Below, piece after piece: positions 7,090 through 17,500 of a DNA stretch of 36,093 nucleotides. The DNA comes from Planctomycetota bacterium (GTDB lineage Bacteria; Planctomycetota; Planctomycetia; Pirellulales; Pirellulaceae), in the NCBI GenBank assembly GCA_026692905.1, contig JAPLNL010000115.1, positions 29,172 to 65,264 of the forward strand. The letters are read 5' to 3'. The notes beneath the pieces were generated by a model. It did no database searches, was not told the DNA's origin, and was given only the letters and a program-made list of their open reading frames with translations. Numbering within the stretch: position 1 is the stretch's first letter; the number at the start of each line of letters is the position of its first letter. A program made the translations under genes and the position numbers.

Positions 7090-8382
7090 ATGCGTCTTTC
7101 CATTTCATGCATGGCTTTCACGTTGCTGTCGCATGCTGTTTTGGCACAAGTTGTGGAACGAAACTCGCAGGGTTTGTACGAGCTACAGTCTCCGAGACTG
7201 ACCTTGGTTACGGATATTCCGATCGATGATGAGCTCAAGAGTTGGCCGGGCTTGGTAGAGCAAAGTTTGAGGCAATGGCAAATCTATTTCGACGTTAGCG
7301 AAGAGCGAATGGCAGGATTGAAGGTACATGCCACATTGATTGGGGATCGACCTGGACTTACGAAGCTTGGTTTGTTGGATGGGGTGCCAGGTTTTGATGA
7401 GGGGTATCAATACGCGAAGCGTATCTATCTTCGTGAGCAACCGACCATCTATTTTCGTCGTCACCTATTTCTCCATGAGCTGACCCATTGGATCGTGTGG
7501 GAGTTGTATGGCGGTGGCGGTTCGCCTTGGTTTATGGAGGGGATGGCCGAGATGCAGGCAACTCATTTGATGAGTGGAGGAAAGCTAATGCTGTGCATGA
7601 TACCTTCGTCGAAAGAACAAGTATCCGGCTGGGGGAGATTGAGGATGGTCCATGAGACCCTGGAGAGAGGCGAAGCACCGTCGCTTACTCAGATTTTTGC
7701 TTATGGAGATGAACGCGAGGATCATATTATTCGCTATTCATGGAGTTGGGCTGCATGTGTTTTTTTTACGAATCATCCCAAATACGGTCCTGTGTTGCGA
7801 GACTTGTATCGTCAAAAACTGGACTACTCCCAATCGTTGTCGCGACGTTTCAAGGAATTGCTTGTGAGCGATTGGGAGAATGTCCAGATAGATTGGAACG
7901 CGTTTGTTTCCGATTTGGATTTCGGATACGACATCGCGAGGTCGACGGTAAATCGTAGCTCAATGCCAGCTGCGAAAGCACTCAGACTAGGTGAGTCGAT
8001 TCGGCTTGATCTAGCTTCGGACCGCGGCTGGCAATCGACTGGGATTTTGCTGGACGGGGGAACTTCGGTTCGAGTCAGATGCAGTGGAAGTTTTCAGGTA
8101 ATGCGGCCGGACCAGGGTGAACCAACGACCTGGAACGTTGAGCCGAACGGGGTCACTTTTCAATATTATCGCGGAAACCCTTTGGGGTCGGTTTTGGCGA
8201 GCGTGGTGGGTTCTAATGAGCCTGAGCAAACGAAACGTTGGGAAACGCAACGAATCGGCCTTGAGACGACGATTACTTCTGTCAAAAAAGGGGAGTTGTT
8301 TCTAAAGATCAATGAGCCATCCAAGGGTTTATCGGACAATGTAGGGACAATTTCGGTTGAGATTTCTGTCACGAAACCTTAG
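7090..8382 (+). CDS. Secreted gluzincin-like metallopeptidase with C-terminal lectin-like domain
   Basis: A 430-residue exported protein. An in-frame TTG at 6991 would extend it through the C/G-rich palindrome; the ATG at 7090 opens directly on a signal peptide (MRLSISCMAFTLLSHAVLA) and is preferred. Residues 129-133 are HELTH, and PWFMEGMAE follows with E150 and E153 about 20 residues downstream, the arrangement of a gluzincin zinc site (HExxH plus a distant Glu). From about residue 300, a beta-sandwich (WQSTGILLDGGTSVRVRCSG, later QYYRGNPLGSVLAS and ELFLKINEPSKGLSDNVG) resembles PA-IL/LecA-like galactose-binding folds. The enzyme is probably an extracellular or periplasmic peptidase; substrate unknown. 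It precedes a second, unrelated metalloprotease gene. No named family is certain. Confidence 0.65.
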   Translation: MRLSISCMAFTLLSHAVLAQVVERNSQGLYELQSPRLTLVTDIPIDDELKSWPGLVEQSLRQWQIYFDVSEERMAGLKVHATLIGDRPGLTKLGLLDGVPGFDEGYQYAKRIYLREQPTIYFRRHLFLHELTHWIVWELYGGGGSPWFMEGMAEMQATHLMSGGKLMLCMIPSSKEQVSGWGRLRMVHETLERGEAPSLTQIFAYGDEREDHIIRYSWSWAACVFFTNHPKYGPVLRDLYRQKLDYSQSLSRRFKELLVSDWENVQIDWNAFVSDLDFGYDIARSTVNRSSMPAAKALRLGESIRLDLASDRGWQSTGILLDGGTSVRVRCSGSFQVMRPDQGEPTTWNVEPNGVTFQYYRGNPLGSVLASVVGSNEPEQTKRWETQRIGLETTITSVKKGELFLKINEPSKGLSDNVGTISVEISVTKP

Positions 8383-8790
8383 CTCGCTCTGGCGTTGGAA
8401 AAGACAACGAAAAAGCTTTGTTTGCGACGACTCGCTAGAATCTGGACTTCCTTGCTGCCCCTGAAATTTTCCCGATTATCGCCAAGGCAGGGTTCCCAAT
8501 CCCTGGACCTCTTGGTGGAGTCGGTTCATAATCCATACTCAGCATACGTTACGGATTGGGTCGAATTTACGGGTTACGAGATTTATCCCGACTTCTCTCA
8601 AAGTTAGTTCGAAACAAACTTTTTCGTTTGCTGACTTGGGCGTGAAGTTGACGTAGGCTTCGCCCATACCCACCTCCCTGTCGCCATCCACCCCTCTTCT
8701 TGGTTTGCATTGTGGCGGTTGGTTTGACGCCGAATCTGTCTTGAATTGGTAGTTTGGAAGTATCGTTTACAACCTTCTTGGAACAATCTA
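8383..8790. other. Intergenic region, no gene recognised
   Basis: About 400 bases lie between the two metalloprotease-like genes. Short frames here have no signal peptide, domain or ribosome-binding site and are not called. GGGCG near 8639 and CGCCC near 8662 could pair weakly. It presumably holds the promoter of the downstream gene, but no clear boxes were seen. Confidence 0.5.
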
Positions 8791-11700
8791 ATGAAACTGG
8801 ATCGTCGAATTGTGATGCGAACTCTGTCGCTGCTTGCGGCGTTTGGAGCGAGCTTCGTGCAGTGGCAAGTTGTTTCGGCACAAGATGCCGCGGCCGTACC
8901 CGTACCTGAGTATCCTCCTTTTGAAAAGGTTACGGAAGGATTTGTCAAAGCGGATTCCAAGTCTCCGGACAAGCAGTCACTTTGTGGCATTTGGACCCGC
9001 GAAAAAGATGGACAAATGCTTTTGGAACTGCCAAAAGACTTTGCTTCCAAAAAATACTTCATCGCGCTGACTGTCAGTAGTGGCGACAAATATGCTGGCC
9101 TTCAGTCGAACGATTTTTATGTTTACTGGCGACAATACAACAAGCGTCTCGCGTTGATCGTCCCGAACATGGACATTCGGTCCAACGGTGAGCCAGAATC
9201 GAAGGCATCGGTTAAACGTCTGTTTACGGATACTGTCCTCTTGGATGTTCCGATCCTGACCATGGGGGCCCGTGGGGGCGGACCTGTGATCGACGCAGAT
9301 GCGTTCTTCGTCGGGAATGCGTCTAAGTTCTTTGGCCCCTCCGTTCGAGTCCAAGATCTCCAGTTGATCAAAATTGCCAAAGCCAAGTCGTTTAGCAAGA
9401 ACGCGGAGGTTGCGTTCGAAGTTGTGGCGGCTGGTGGAAAGCTACAGACGCTCCACTTCTCCTTCAGCGAAGTACCTGAAGAGAACGGCTATCGACCACG
9501 CAAAGCAGATCAGCGGGTCGGTTACTTTTTGACGAACTATTCGGATTTGGGCAGTTACGATGAAGACAAGAAGCTCGTTCGCTATGTCACGCGATGGCGT
9601 CTAGAAAAGCGCGATCCTAGCCTTAAGATCAGTCCGCCCGTAAAGCCGATTCGATTCTACATTGAGCACACCACACCGGTTCGTTATCGCCGATGGGTCA
9701 AGCAAGGCATCGAATACTGGAACAAGGCATTTGAGCAAATCGGTTTTTCCGACGCAGTAGAGGTGTTCTACCAGGACGCCAAGACGGGCGACAACATGGA
9801 CCTTGATCCAGAAGACGTTCAGTACAACTTCGTTCGTTGGCTCAACAATGATATCGGCACGGCCATCGGTCCAAGCCGCGTTCATCCGCTGACAGGCGAA
9901 ATCCTAGATGCCGACATTATTTTGACAGACGGGTGGATTCGTCACTTCAATTTCCAATACCATGACTTGATGCCTGATCTTGCTATGGAAGGAATGAGCG
10001 CCGAGACGGTTTCGTGGCTGGGATCGCATCCAAACTGGGATCCGCGATTGCGACTTGCACCGAACTCGAATCGAGATCACTTGAAGAATTACTTTTCTAA
10101 CCAATCGAAGCTTCCATTTGGCGGCCATCCGCTGACCAAAGTGGATACTGCATTGCTTGGCGATCAACCCTTCGACGGCCTTGTGGGTAGAACCAGCCAA
10201 GTGAACGGTTACTGTAGCGCTGCGGTAGGCAAGCAGATGGACATGGGAATGGCTCGTTTGGCTTTCGATCTGTTTGACGACGAAGGCAACTTGCCAACTC
10301 AAGAGCCTGCAAAGAAAGAGGAACCAAAGCCCGAAGAGCCGAAAAAGGTAGAAGGCGTTAAGGAAGAGCCAAAGAAGGAAGAGCCCAAGGTTGAGGAGAA
10401 GAAACCTGAAGCGAAAAAACCCGAGAAGGCCAAAGAAAACCTTTTGGATGGTATGCCCGAAGCGTTCATCGGACCGCTCTTGGCTGAATTGGTCGCACAC
10501 GAGTGCGGACATACGCTCGGTTTAAGGCACAATTTCAAGGCTTCTAGTATCCACACGCTAAAGGAAATCAATTCCGAAGCGGTCAAGGGCAAGAAGACGG
10601 TAGCTGCTTCGGTAATGGATTATTTGCCTATCAACATGCCGTACCAAATCGAAGGCGGAATCCAGGGCGATTACACGATGACTGGCATTGGCCCGTACGA
10701 CTTTTGGGCGATTGAGTATGGTTACACGCCAGAGGAAGCGAAACTCGCTGAGATTCTCAAGCGAACAGGCGAACCTGAATTGCAGTACGCAACGGACGAA
10801 GATACCGGTGGGCCGGATCCATTGGCACGGCGTTATGACTACAGCAAAGACCCATTGGATTACACCGAGAATCAGATGCGGTTGGTCAAGTTGTATCGTT
10901 CGCGATTGCTCGACAAGTTCGTGAAGGACGGCGAAAGCTGGGGTAAAGCGCGAAAGGGTTACGAACTAACTCTTGGCGAGCAAATGAAGTCCGTCAGCAT
11001 GATGGCCAATTGGGTTGGCGGTGCTTTTGTTAATCGCGATAAAAAGGGTGATCCAGGCAACCGCCGATCGCTCGTTCCTGTGCCTGCTGATCAACAGAGA
11101 CGTGCGCTGGCTTTTGTTTTCCAGAATGCTTTCCGAGATGATGCGTTTGGTATCACTCAGCCAATTCTGGAGCGATTGACCAATGACAAGTGGATTGACG
11201 AAGGAATGCGTTCGATGGGTGAGTCGACATTCCCAATTCACGATCGAATCCTTGGTTACCAAGCTTCGACGTTGACGATGTTAATGAACCCGAGTACTCT
11301 ACGTCGCGTTTTTGACAACGAGACGCTAGTGCCTGCTGACCAGGATGCCGTTACTCTTCCTGAGTTGATGGACAAGCTTTATGCTGAAATTTGGTCTGAG
11401 TTGGATGCCAAGCCCGAAGGCGAAGTCACTGCTCGAAAGCCTCGAATCAGTTCTTGGCGTCGCAATTTGCAACGTGAGCATTTGGAGCGTTTGATCGACT
11501 TGGCTATTCCAAGCGATTCGAATGCGATCTCCAAGCCTGTCAAGGCACTTGCCCTGATGCAGTTGAAAGAGCTAAAGCGAAAGTTGGACGCGACCTTGGA
11601 AGGTCGAAACAGTTTGGATTCCTACTCGCTAGCTCATTTGGCGGAAGCTCAAACACGGATTGTGAAAGCGATCGATGCGATCTACGTCTACAACATGCCG

Positions 11701-11796
11701 ACCAGTTTCGGCGGCGGTGGCGGTTCATTTCTTCTTTTTGGTCAAGAAGGACAACCGATCCAGGCCAAGGAAGTTCCAGAACCAGACATGCCGTAG
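8791..11796 (+). CDS. Zinc-dependent metalloprotease, DUF5117/DUF4953 (met-zincin) family
   Basis: A 1001-residue exported protease. The ATG at 8791 gives a signal peptide (RTLSLLAAFGASFVQWQVVSA, then QDAA); an in-frame TTG at 8746 would only add residues ahead of it. The N-terminal portion matches the DUF5118/DUF5117 arrangement: LLELPKDFASKKYFIALTVS, then VGYFLTNYSDL, RWRLEKRDPSLKISPPVKPI and a YRRWVKQGIEYWNKAFEQIG helix. The DUF4953 region holds the metzincin zinc site HECGHTLGLRH (H570, E571, H574, H580), with SVMDY near 609 as the likely Met-turn. An unusual Lys/Glu/Pro-rich stretch (about residues 504-551) lies just before the zinc site. The family is common in Bacteroidetes and Planctomycetes; the role is extracellular proteolysis, substrate unknown. 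A strong terminator follows. Confidence 0.9.
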   Translation: MKLDRRIVMRTLSLLAAFGASFVQWQVVSAQDAAAVPVPEYPPFEKVTEGFVKADSKSPDKQSLCGIWTREKDGQMLLELPKDFASKKYFIALTVSSGDKYAGLQSNDFYVYWRQYNKRLALIVPNMDIRSNGEPESKASVKRLFTDTVLLDVPILTMGARGGGPVIDADAFFVGNASKFFGPSVRVQDLQLIKIAKAKSFSKNAEVAFEVVAAGGKLQTLHFSFSEVPEENGYRPRKADQRVGYFLTNYSDLGSYDEDKKLVRYVTRWRLEKRDPSLKISPPVKPIRFYIEHTTPVRYRRWVKQGIEYWNKAFEQIGFSDAVEVFYQDAKTGDNMDLDPEDVQYNFVRWLNNDIGTAIGPSRVHPLTGEILDADIILTDGWIRHFNFQYHDLMPDLAMEGMSAETVSWLGSHPNWDPRLRLAPNSNRDHLKNYFSNQSKLPFGGHPLTKVDTALLGDQPFDGLVGRTSQVNGYCSAAVGKQMDMGMARLAFDLFDDEGNLPTQEPAKKEEPKPEEPKKVEGVKEEPKKEEPKVEEKKPEAKKPEKAKENLLDGMPEAFIGPLLAELVAHECGHTLGLRHNFKASSIHTLKEINSEAVKGKKTVAASVMDYLPINMPYQIEGGIQGDYTMTGIGPYDFWAIEYGYTPEEAKLAEILKRTGEPELQYATDEDTGGPDPLARRYDYSKDPLDYTENQMRLVKLYRSRLLDKFVKDGESWGKARKGYELTLGEQMKSVSMMANWVGGAFVNRDKKGDPGNRRSLVPVPADQQRRALAFVFQNAFRDDAFGITQPILERLTNDKWIDEGMRSMGESTFPIHDRILGYQASTLTMLMNPSTLRRVFDNETLVPADQDAVTLPELMDKLYAEIWSELDAKPEGEVTARKPRISSWRRNLQREHLERLIDLAIPSDSNAISKPVKALALMQLKELKRKLDATLEGRNSLDSYSLAHLAEAQTRIVKAIDAIYVYNMPTSFGGGGGSFLLFGQEGQPIQAKEVPEPDMP

Positions 11797-11821
11797 TTAG
11801 CAATCGAATGGTTTAAAAAAC

Positions 11822-11855
11822 AAAAAAGGCCCTGCGATCTCGCAGGGCCTTTTTT
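11822..11855 (+). terminator. Rho-independent terminator
   Basis: GGCCCTGC at 11828-11835 pairs with GCAGGGCC at 11842-11849 around GATCTC, flanked by A6 on the left and T6 on the right, so it can work in both directions. It begins 25 bases after the stop of the metalloprotease gene. The rest of 11856-12057 shows no convincing gene. Confidence 0.92.
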
Positions 11856-12057
11856 GTTTTCCCGTTGGTATCCAAGAGGTGGAAAACCCCAAGAGTTCCT
11901 GGATTGCAACGAGGTGTTGACATCCTTATCGCTCGTAAAAGTTATGCTCATTCTCGTTGCTTCGAAGCCTTGATCCAAGCCCTGACCCTTTAGCGGACTT
12001 GCGCACCGGTTCACTTCGCTGCTTGAACTGTGGCGACGCTTTTCCATTTTTCCAAGC

Positions 12058-12939
12058 TCACCGATAGAGCGGGCTGCCTGGTGCTAGGTAGCGTTGCCAA
12101 CCGCCTGTGTTGGCTGTTTGGTAAGGATAGTTCTGCGCAGAGGTGGTGCCGTAATTCGAGCCAGTGTGGTAACCATTGGAGTTGAAGGCGGTCGAACCAG
12201 TTCCGTTGCCGAACAAAGACTGCTGCGGAGGGTATGGTTCATAGGCACTGTAGGGATTGTTGCGTGCACCCGAGTAGCTGCTCAACTGGTAGGCTGAGTT
12301 CGGCTGGTAGTTTACGCCATTGTTCGCATAGAGGCCTGAGCCAGACGAAGCTGCCGAGTAACCGGAATGGGCTTGAGCAACGTAGTTTGCTGGGTTTGGC
12401 CAGGCGATCTGATTCTGCTGATAGGTTGTTTGTACAGGCTGTTGGTACTGCTGATAGTTTTGTTGCGCCGCGAGATTTTGTGACTGAGGATATGACTGAA
12501 GATTAGTTTGTTGTCCGAAACTTTGTTGGCTAAAACCTGTCTGCGCGCTGGGTTGATTGTAGCTGAATTGCGGCGTTGCTTGATATGCGTTTTGCCCGGC
12601 AGGAAATGCTTGTGACAGAATGGGCTGACTTGAATAGGCTTGGGAGTCGTTCGATAGTAAATAAGAAGGATTGTAGGCAGCTTGTGTAGAGAGTAGCTGC
12701 TGTGTGAACGCACCGAGTTGGCTCGTGTTATGCGTTGGGGGATACTCTGAGTAACCGGATGCTGGTCGACTTTGGTAAGCTGATAAATAGGGATCGGTTG
12801 CGGCGGAAAATTTGGTTTGGCTAGGTGTAAGAAGGCTTGTAAAGAGGCCTGGCTGCAAACCGAAGAGGCCGAGCGCCATGAACCCGAGTTCCGCCCAATA
12901 CGTTTTTGTTTGCCGTTTCTGGCGAGCAAAGTGAGCCAT
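12058..12939 (-). CDS. Q/Y/N/S-rich low-complexity (prion-like) exported protein
   Basis: I do not recognise a family. The best start is the ATG at 12939-12937 because AAGGA sits about 8 bases upstream; an in-frame ATG at 12981 is possible. The 293-residue product has a short basic N-terminus (ARQKRQTK), one hydrophobic segment (about residues 14-35: AELGFMALGLFGLQPGLFTSLL) that could be a signal or anchor, and then about 250 residues of almost uninterrupted Gln, Tyr, Ser, Asn, Ala, Gly and Pro, with recurring QNYQQYQQP-, SYNQPSAQ- and YSAY-type words and no Cys. This composition resembles prion-like or amyloid-forming, phase-separating or matrix proteins. It lies 94 bp downstream of the cohesin/SdrD_B-like gene on the same strand, so co-expression and a cell-surface role are plausible but inferred. 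Confidence 0.75.
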   Translation of the reverse strand: MAHFARQKRQTKTYWAELGFMALGLFGLQPGLFTSLLTPSQTKFSAATDPYLSAYQSRPASGYSEYPPTHNTSQLGAFTQQLLSTQAAYNPSYLLSNDSQAYSSQPILSQAFPAGQNAYQATPQFSYNQPSAQTGFSQQSFGQQTNLQSYPQSQNLAAQQNYQQYQQPVQTTYQQNQIAWPNPANYVAQAHSGYSAASSGSGLYANNGVNYQPNSAYQLSSYSGARNNPYSAYEPYPPQQSLFGNGTGSTAFNSNGYHTGSNYGTTSAQNYPYQTANTGGWQRYLAPGSPLYR

Positions 12940-13033
12940 CCCGTTTTTCCTTCCCTTGTTGGGGACCATACTCGAAGTCACCCCTCAACGAATAGAGCAA
13001 TCCGTCTCGGAAGGATAAAATATTATTGCGAGG

Positions 13034-14206
13034 CTACTCAAAGGATGATGTAGTCGAGATCACGTTATCGATGAGTTCGGCATTGCCCTTGGCTTTGGTG
13101 CGTTTCGTCAATTGTGGAACCGACAAAGATGCAGGCTGAGCGGCTGGGATTTTGCTTTCGACGCGCTGGTTTCCTTCGCCCTCACCTTGTGAAACAGCCG
13201 GTGCACTCAATGATGACAGGGACTGTAATTGGTTGACGGCCGGATTGTTGGGGCTCAATTGCGCTCCAGATGGATCTGTAGAAAGTGAATTCAAAGCTGG
13301 AGTGGAGTCTGCAGTCTGGGAGCTTTGGGCAATACTGTTTTGCCAGTTGGTAGATCCGACTGGCATGACGAGTGTAGTGAGAAGTCGATTGCTAATAAAT
13401 GCAGGCTTAATCGCAATCTCACGAAAATTTTGATTCGTCAGAATCTGGTTTGAGGTCACGGAAATGACCAATTGATTTTGGCCTCCATCGACGAAGGCAT
13501 TCGGATGGGCTTGCTCAATTCGAAAGTTGCCTGCGGCGAGATTTGCAAATTGATAACTACCATCCGCGGCCGTTGTTGTAACCAGCTTATTTCCTGTGCT
13601 AACGTCTACGAGAGTGACTTGGCAACCCGAAATTCCTTCGAACGAACTAACCAAAGAATCCTGATTGGAATCTGCATACACAAATCCTGTTATCTGCGCA
13701 GCCAAATCCGTGGTAGGTGAAGAGACCGTGATGGAACCATCCGTAGAGTCTATCCCTGCGATGGGAAGTGGAGTCACAGCAATTGCTCCTTCGTTAAGTC
13801 GTACTTCAGTAAGGTCGATTTTCGAAACGATTCCGGCGGATGCTCCGGATCGAACGACAAAACCAAACTGCACGAGGGAGGCATTGGATGCTGTCAGGGC
13901 CGTTGACGCGTTCAAGAAGACGACAGCCACCCCAGTCGTCTGATTAACATTGGTGGTGATCTGCGTATCCGTAGCAGAACTCCAGGCGGAGCCTGCGGTT
14001 ACATTTTCTTGGGAGAGGGTTAAAACAGTCGGGTCGTAATGGATACGAATCGTTGCCGCACGTACGCCAAGGGCGCTATCGATCGATACCGGAGCGGCGA
14101 CCAATGCACCAACTTGGCCGCTCAAGTTTCCTGAAAAGCCGACTGCGGCCAAGAGCTGACGACTCTCAAGCTGTTCCAAAGCAAATCGTTTTCGAGTCGG
14201 TTTCAT
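13034..14206 (-). CDS. LEPR-XLL-like surface protein with cohesin and SdrD_B-like domains
   Basis: A 390-residue protein. Near the N-terminus is LEQLESRQLLA (residues 10-20), a variant of the LEPR-XLL motif found at the start of many large planctomycete exported proteins. Residues about 22-160 form a cohesin-like beta-sandwich (GQVGALVAAPVSIDSA, IRIHYDPTVLTLS, VQFGFVVRSGAS). Residues about 168-265 resemble the SdrD_B/Cna-B fold (ITGFVYADSNQDSLVSSFEG, then TTAADGSYQFANLAAGNFRI). The C-terminal about 120 residues are Ser/Pro/Gln-rich and probably disordered. It is divergent from the cadherin-repeat gene at 14582 and is followed on the same strand by the Q/Y-rich protein. Cohesins bind dockerins; dockerin-like segments occur at 1-654 and 14582-17593, so self-assembly on the cell surface is possible but untested. 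Confidence 0.8.
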   Translation of the reverse strand: MKPTRKRFALEQLESRQLLAAVGFSGNLSGQVGALVAAPVSIDSALGVRAATIRIHYDPTVLTLSQENVTAGSAWSSATDTQITTNVNQTTGVAVVFLNASTALTASNASLVQFGFVVRSGASAGIVSKIDLTEVRLNEGAIAVTPLPIAGIDSTDGSITVSSPTTDLAAQITGFVYADSNQDSLVSSFEGISGCQVTLVDVSTGNKLVTTTAADGSYQFANLAAGNFRIEQAHPNAFVDGGQNQLVISVTSNQILTNQNFREIAIKPAFISNRLLTTLVMPVGSTNWQNSIAQSSQTADSTPALNSLSTDPSGAQLSPNNPAVNQLQSLSSLSAPAVSQGEGEGNQRVESKIPAAQPASLSVPQLTKRTKAKGNAELIDNVISTTSSFE

Positions 14207-14581
14207 AGCGAAATCTCATTCAAAGGGAGCGGAGCTGAACTTAGGACCATTCATTCGATTCGAATCCTATTTGTCTGCCTATTCGATATCGGCTGATCGC
14301 AAATGTTTCCTGAGGAAGGAACCATTTTGTATTTTCCAGCAACGAAAGGAAGCGATCCAGTGTGTTTACGTATCTCAAAAACAATGTCAGAATGGGAGGG
14401 TTGGGTTTTTTCTTCCTATAAAACAGGTTGTTTGTTGCCAATTCGTGTTTCTTCTTAAAATTTCGCTCCCTCGAAGAGTCTGTGACTGTGTTTTTGCTGA
14501 TTAACATTCGGGGGATACGTCGCTTTTTCGTTTTGCCCACTGTTTTAGCAAGCAAATTAAGCCTTCCGCTGAAAGCCTAAG
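14207..14581. other. Divergent intergenic region between two surface-protein genes
   Basis: About 375 bases separate the starts of the cohesin-like gene (minus) and the cadherin-repeat gene (plus). It must carry both promoters unless the genes are read from far away. I found no convincing -35/-10, sigma-54 or operator pattern and no coding region with domain support. Confidence 0.5.
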
Positions 14582-17500
14582 ATGTCACAAGTTTTACGAA
14601 TCCGAAATTGGCTCTCTTCAGTCCAACGCGCATTGTTACGAGATAGGCTTGCAAAAGACATTTGCTCGACTTCGGTTCGAAATGGGCTGAGGCTTGAAAA
14701 ACTCGAGGATCGAGAATTGATGGCAGTTGCGGTCAGCAGTTTTTCTCCGACACCAAGTGGTTTCACTGCTCAGTTCACGGAAGAAATCCGCGTCGGAAAT
14801 CTCAATCTGTTTGATGCACAAAATGGAGCTCTTGGAGCTGCTGACGTGACACTGCGAGGCAATTCGACCGGCGACATCAAGGGTTCATTGGTGATAAACG
14901 GGACAAGCCTTTCGTTTGTTGCTACGGGTGGTACGCTCGCACCGGATACTTATACAGCGATTCTCAAGAGTGGTGCAAATGCGATCGTCGATGCTGCTGT
15001 CGGGCAACTTCTCGACGGTGAGAATAGCGGCACACTTCCGTCGGGCAACGGCACACCTGGCGGCGATTTCTCGTCTACCTTCACAGTCACATCGTCGTCT
15101 CTAGTGGTTAGCCTGCCTGACTTCGCTCGGGGGCCGACGCAGACCGTGAACGTTCCTGCGGTAGGGAGCGGACAATCGCCTCAAACAGGGCTCCCGATTC
15201 GGCTTAGCAACGCTCAAGGGGTCACGTCAATGACTCTGACGCTTGCATTCGACTCCAGTCTCTTGAATGTGTCCGAGGTTAAGCTTGGTCGAAACGCACC
15301 TACGGGCAGCCAAGTACAATCCAATCTAACCGTACCCGGCCAGGCAACAATCTCGTTCTTTGCTCTCGCCCCGCTAGCTAGCGGTGCAGCCGACATCATC
15401 GAATTGGTCGCAACAGTTCCATCCGGAGCCACCTACGGGAAAACTCAGATAATCCGTCTTCAAAATCTCGAAGTCAACTCAGGGGCATTGCAAGCGAGAG
15501 CTGACGATGCTGTTCATGTCGTTGCTTATTCGGGAGATGCAAATGGCAATCGCCGATATGACGCTGAAGACGCACGCTTGATTGCACGTGTCGGTGTCGG
15601 ACTTGACTCTGGCTTCGTTTTAGCAGACCCATCGGGCACCGTGAACAGCTCCGCGGCGCGTATATTCCCGTTAACAGATCCCTTGGTTATTGGCGACGTG
15701 ACTGGTCAGGATGGGCTAAGCCCGCTCGACGCAAGTGACGTACTTCGCAGAGTTGCTGGACTTCCAACATTGAATATTCCAGCCATACCATCATCACAAG
15801 CACCGACCGCTCTATCCATATCCAGTTCAACCGTTGCCGATAGCGTGCCCATTGGGACGACGATTGGCAGCTTCACTACAACAGATTCAGATGCAGGCGA
15901 CACTTTCACTTATAGCTTAGTTTCAGGAACCGGCGCTACCGACAATGCATCCTTTACCGTGGTCGGCAACCAGCTTCGAACAGCAATCACGCTCAATACA
16001 AGTTCGAAGAGTTCGTATTCCGTTCGCGCGCAAACCACCGATTCAACTGGCAACACATTTCAACAAATAATCACAATCACTGTTACGTCAACCAATCGTG
16101 CCCCGACCTCCATTTCGCTCAGCAACTCAACTGTTTCTGAGACTGTTTCGAGTGGAACAACTGTCGGCACCTTGTCGACGACCGATCCTGATGCTGGCGA
16201 TACCTTTGTGTACACGCTGGTTAGCGGTACGGGCAGTACCGACAATGCTTCGTTTGCCATCGTTGGCGGGCAGTTGCAGACAGCATCCGCACTTAACTTT
16301 GAAACGAAGTCGAGTTACACGGTAAGAGTGCGTAGCACCGATGGGGCGGGTTTGTTTGTCGAATCCGCCTTTGCGATAACCGTCAGCAATGTGAATGAAG
16401 CTCCCACTGTGATCGCGTTGAGCGCCAGCTCCGTGGCTGAGAACGCAGCGAGCGGAACGACTGTCGGCACCTTGTCGACGACCGATCCTGATGCTGGCGA
16501 TACCTTTGTGTACACGCTGGTTAGCGGTACGGGCAGTACCGACAATGCTTCGTTTGCCATCGTTGGCGGGCAGTTGCAGACAGCCTCCGCACTCAACTTT
16601 GAAACGAAGTCGAGTTACACGGTAAGAGTGCGTAGCACGGATGCTGGCGGATTGTTCGTGGAGGCTCCATTTGTCATTTCAGTTACCGACGTTAACGAGG
16701 TACCGACAGGTGTTGTGTTGAGCAATGCAGTTGTAAATGAGGTTGCCTCGATTGGAACGATCATTGGGTCGCTTTCGGTAGGCGATCCTGATGCTGGCGA
16801 CAACCACACATACTCGCTTGTGGCGGGTACCGGCGACGACGACAATGCGAGCTTCTCTTTAGCGGGGAGCGACCTGCAAACAGGTACGGCACTTAACGCG
16901 GCTACTCAGCCGACATACACGATTCGCGTTCGTGCAACGGATTCAGGAGGACTGTTTGTTGAGTCCGTTTTTGTGATCACGGTCAGCGATACCAATGCGG
17001 CCCCCACATCCATCGCTTTGAGCAGTAACACGGTTGCTGAGAATGTGACGAGCGGAACCACAATTGGTTCCTTTTCAACGGTCGATCCGGATGTTGGCGA
17101 TTTCCATTCCCAGTCCTTGGTTAGCGGGACCGGCGATGCCGACAACGCCTCTTTTGATATCGTGGGTGGACAGCTCCAAACTTTCTCGGCACTCGATTTT
17201 GAAACGCAATCGAGTTATACAGTTCGAGTTCGAAGCACGGATGCAGGCGGATTATTCGTTGAGAATGTCTTTGTGGTCACGGTAACGAACATCAATGAGG
17301 CGCCGACTGCGATTGGTCTTAGCAATAGCTCGGTCGTGAATAACCCTGGTACGGGTACGGTCGTCGGTCAGTTGTCTTCCACTGATCCAGATGCCGGCGA
17401 TTCACAAACGTATGGGTTGGTGTCAGGTACGGGCGACACCGACAATGCGAGCTTCGCCATCGTGGGAAATGAACTGCGCACATCAGGCCCGTTGGACTTT

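Noticed and set aside
9904-10512. 202-codon minus-strand frame rich in Phe/Leu
   Set aside because: It is antisense to the Lys/Glu/Pro-rich coding stretch and zinc site of the metalloprotease; the Phe/Leu richness is the mirror of GAA/AAG codons.
11742-12047. 101-codon minus-strand frame after the metalloprotease
   Set aside because: It runs through the strong rho-independent terminator at 11822-11855 and has no domain.
12312-12929. 205-codon minus-strand frame overlapping the Q/Y-rich gene
   Set aside because: It is the shifted frame of a biased CAG/TAC-rich sequence with no start signal; the frame with a Shine-Dalgarno at 12939 is preferred.
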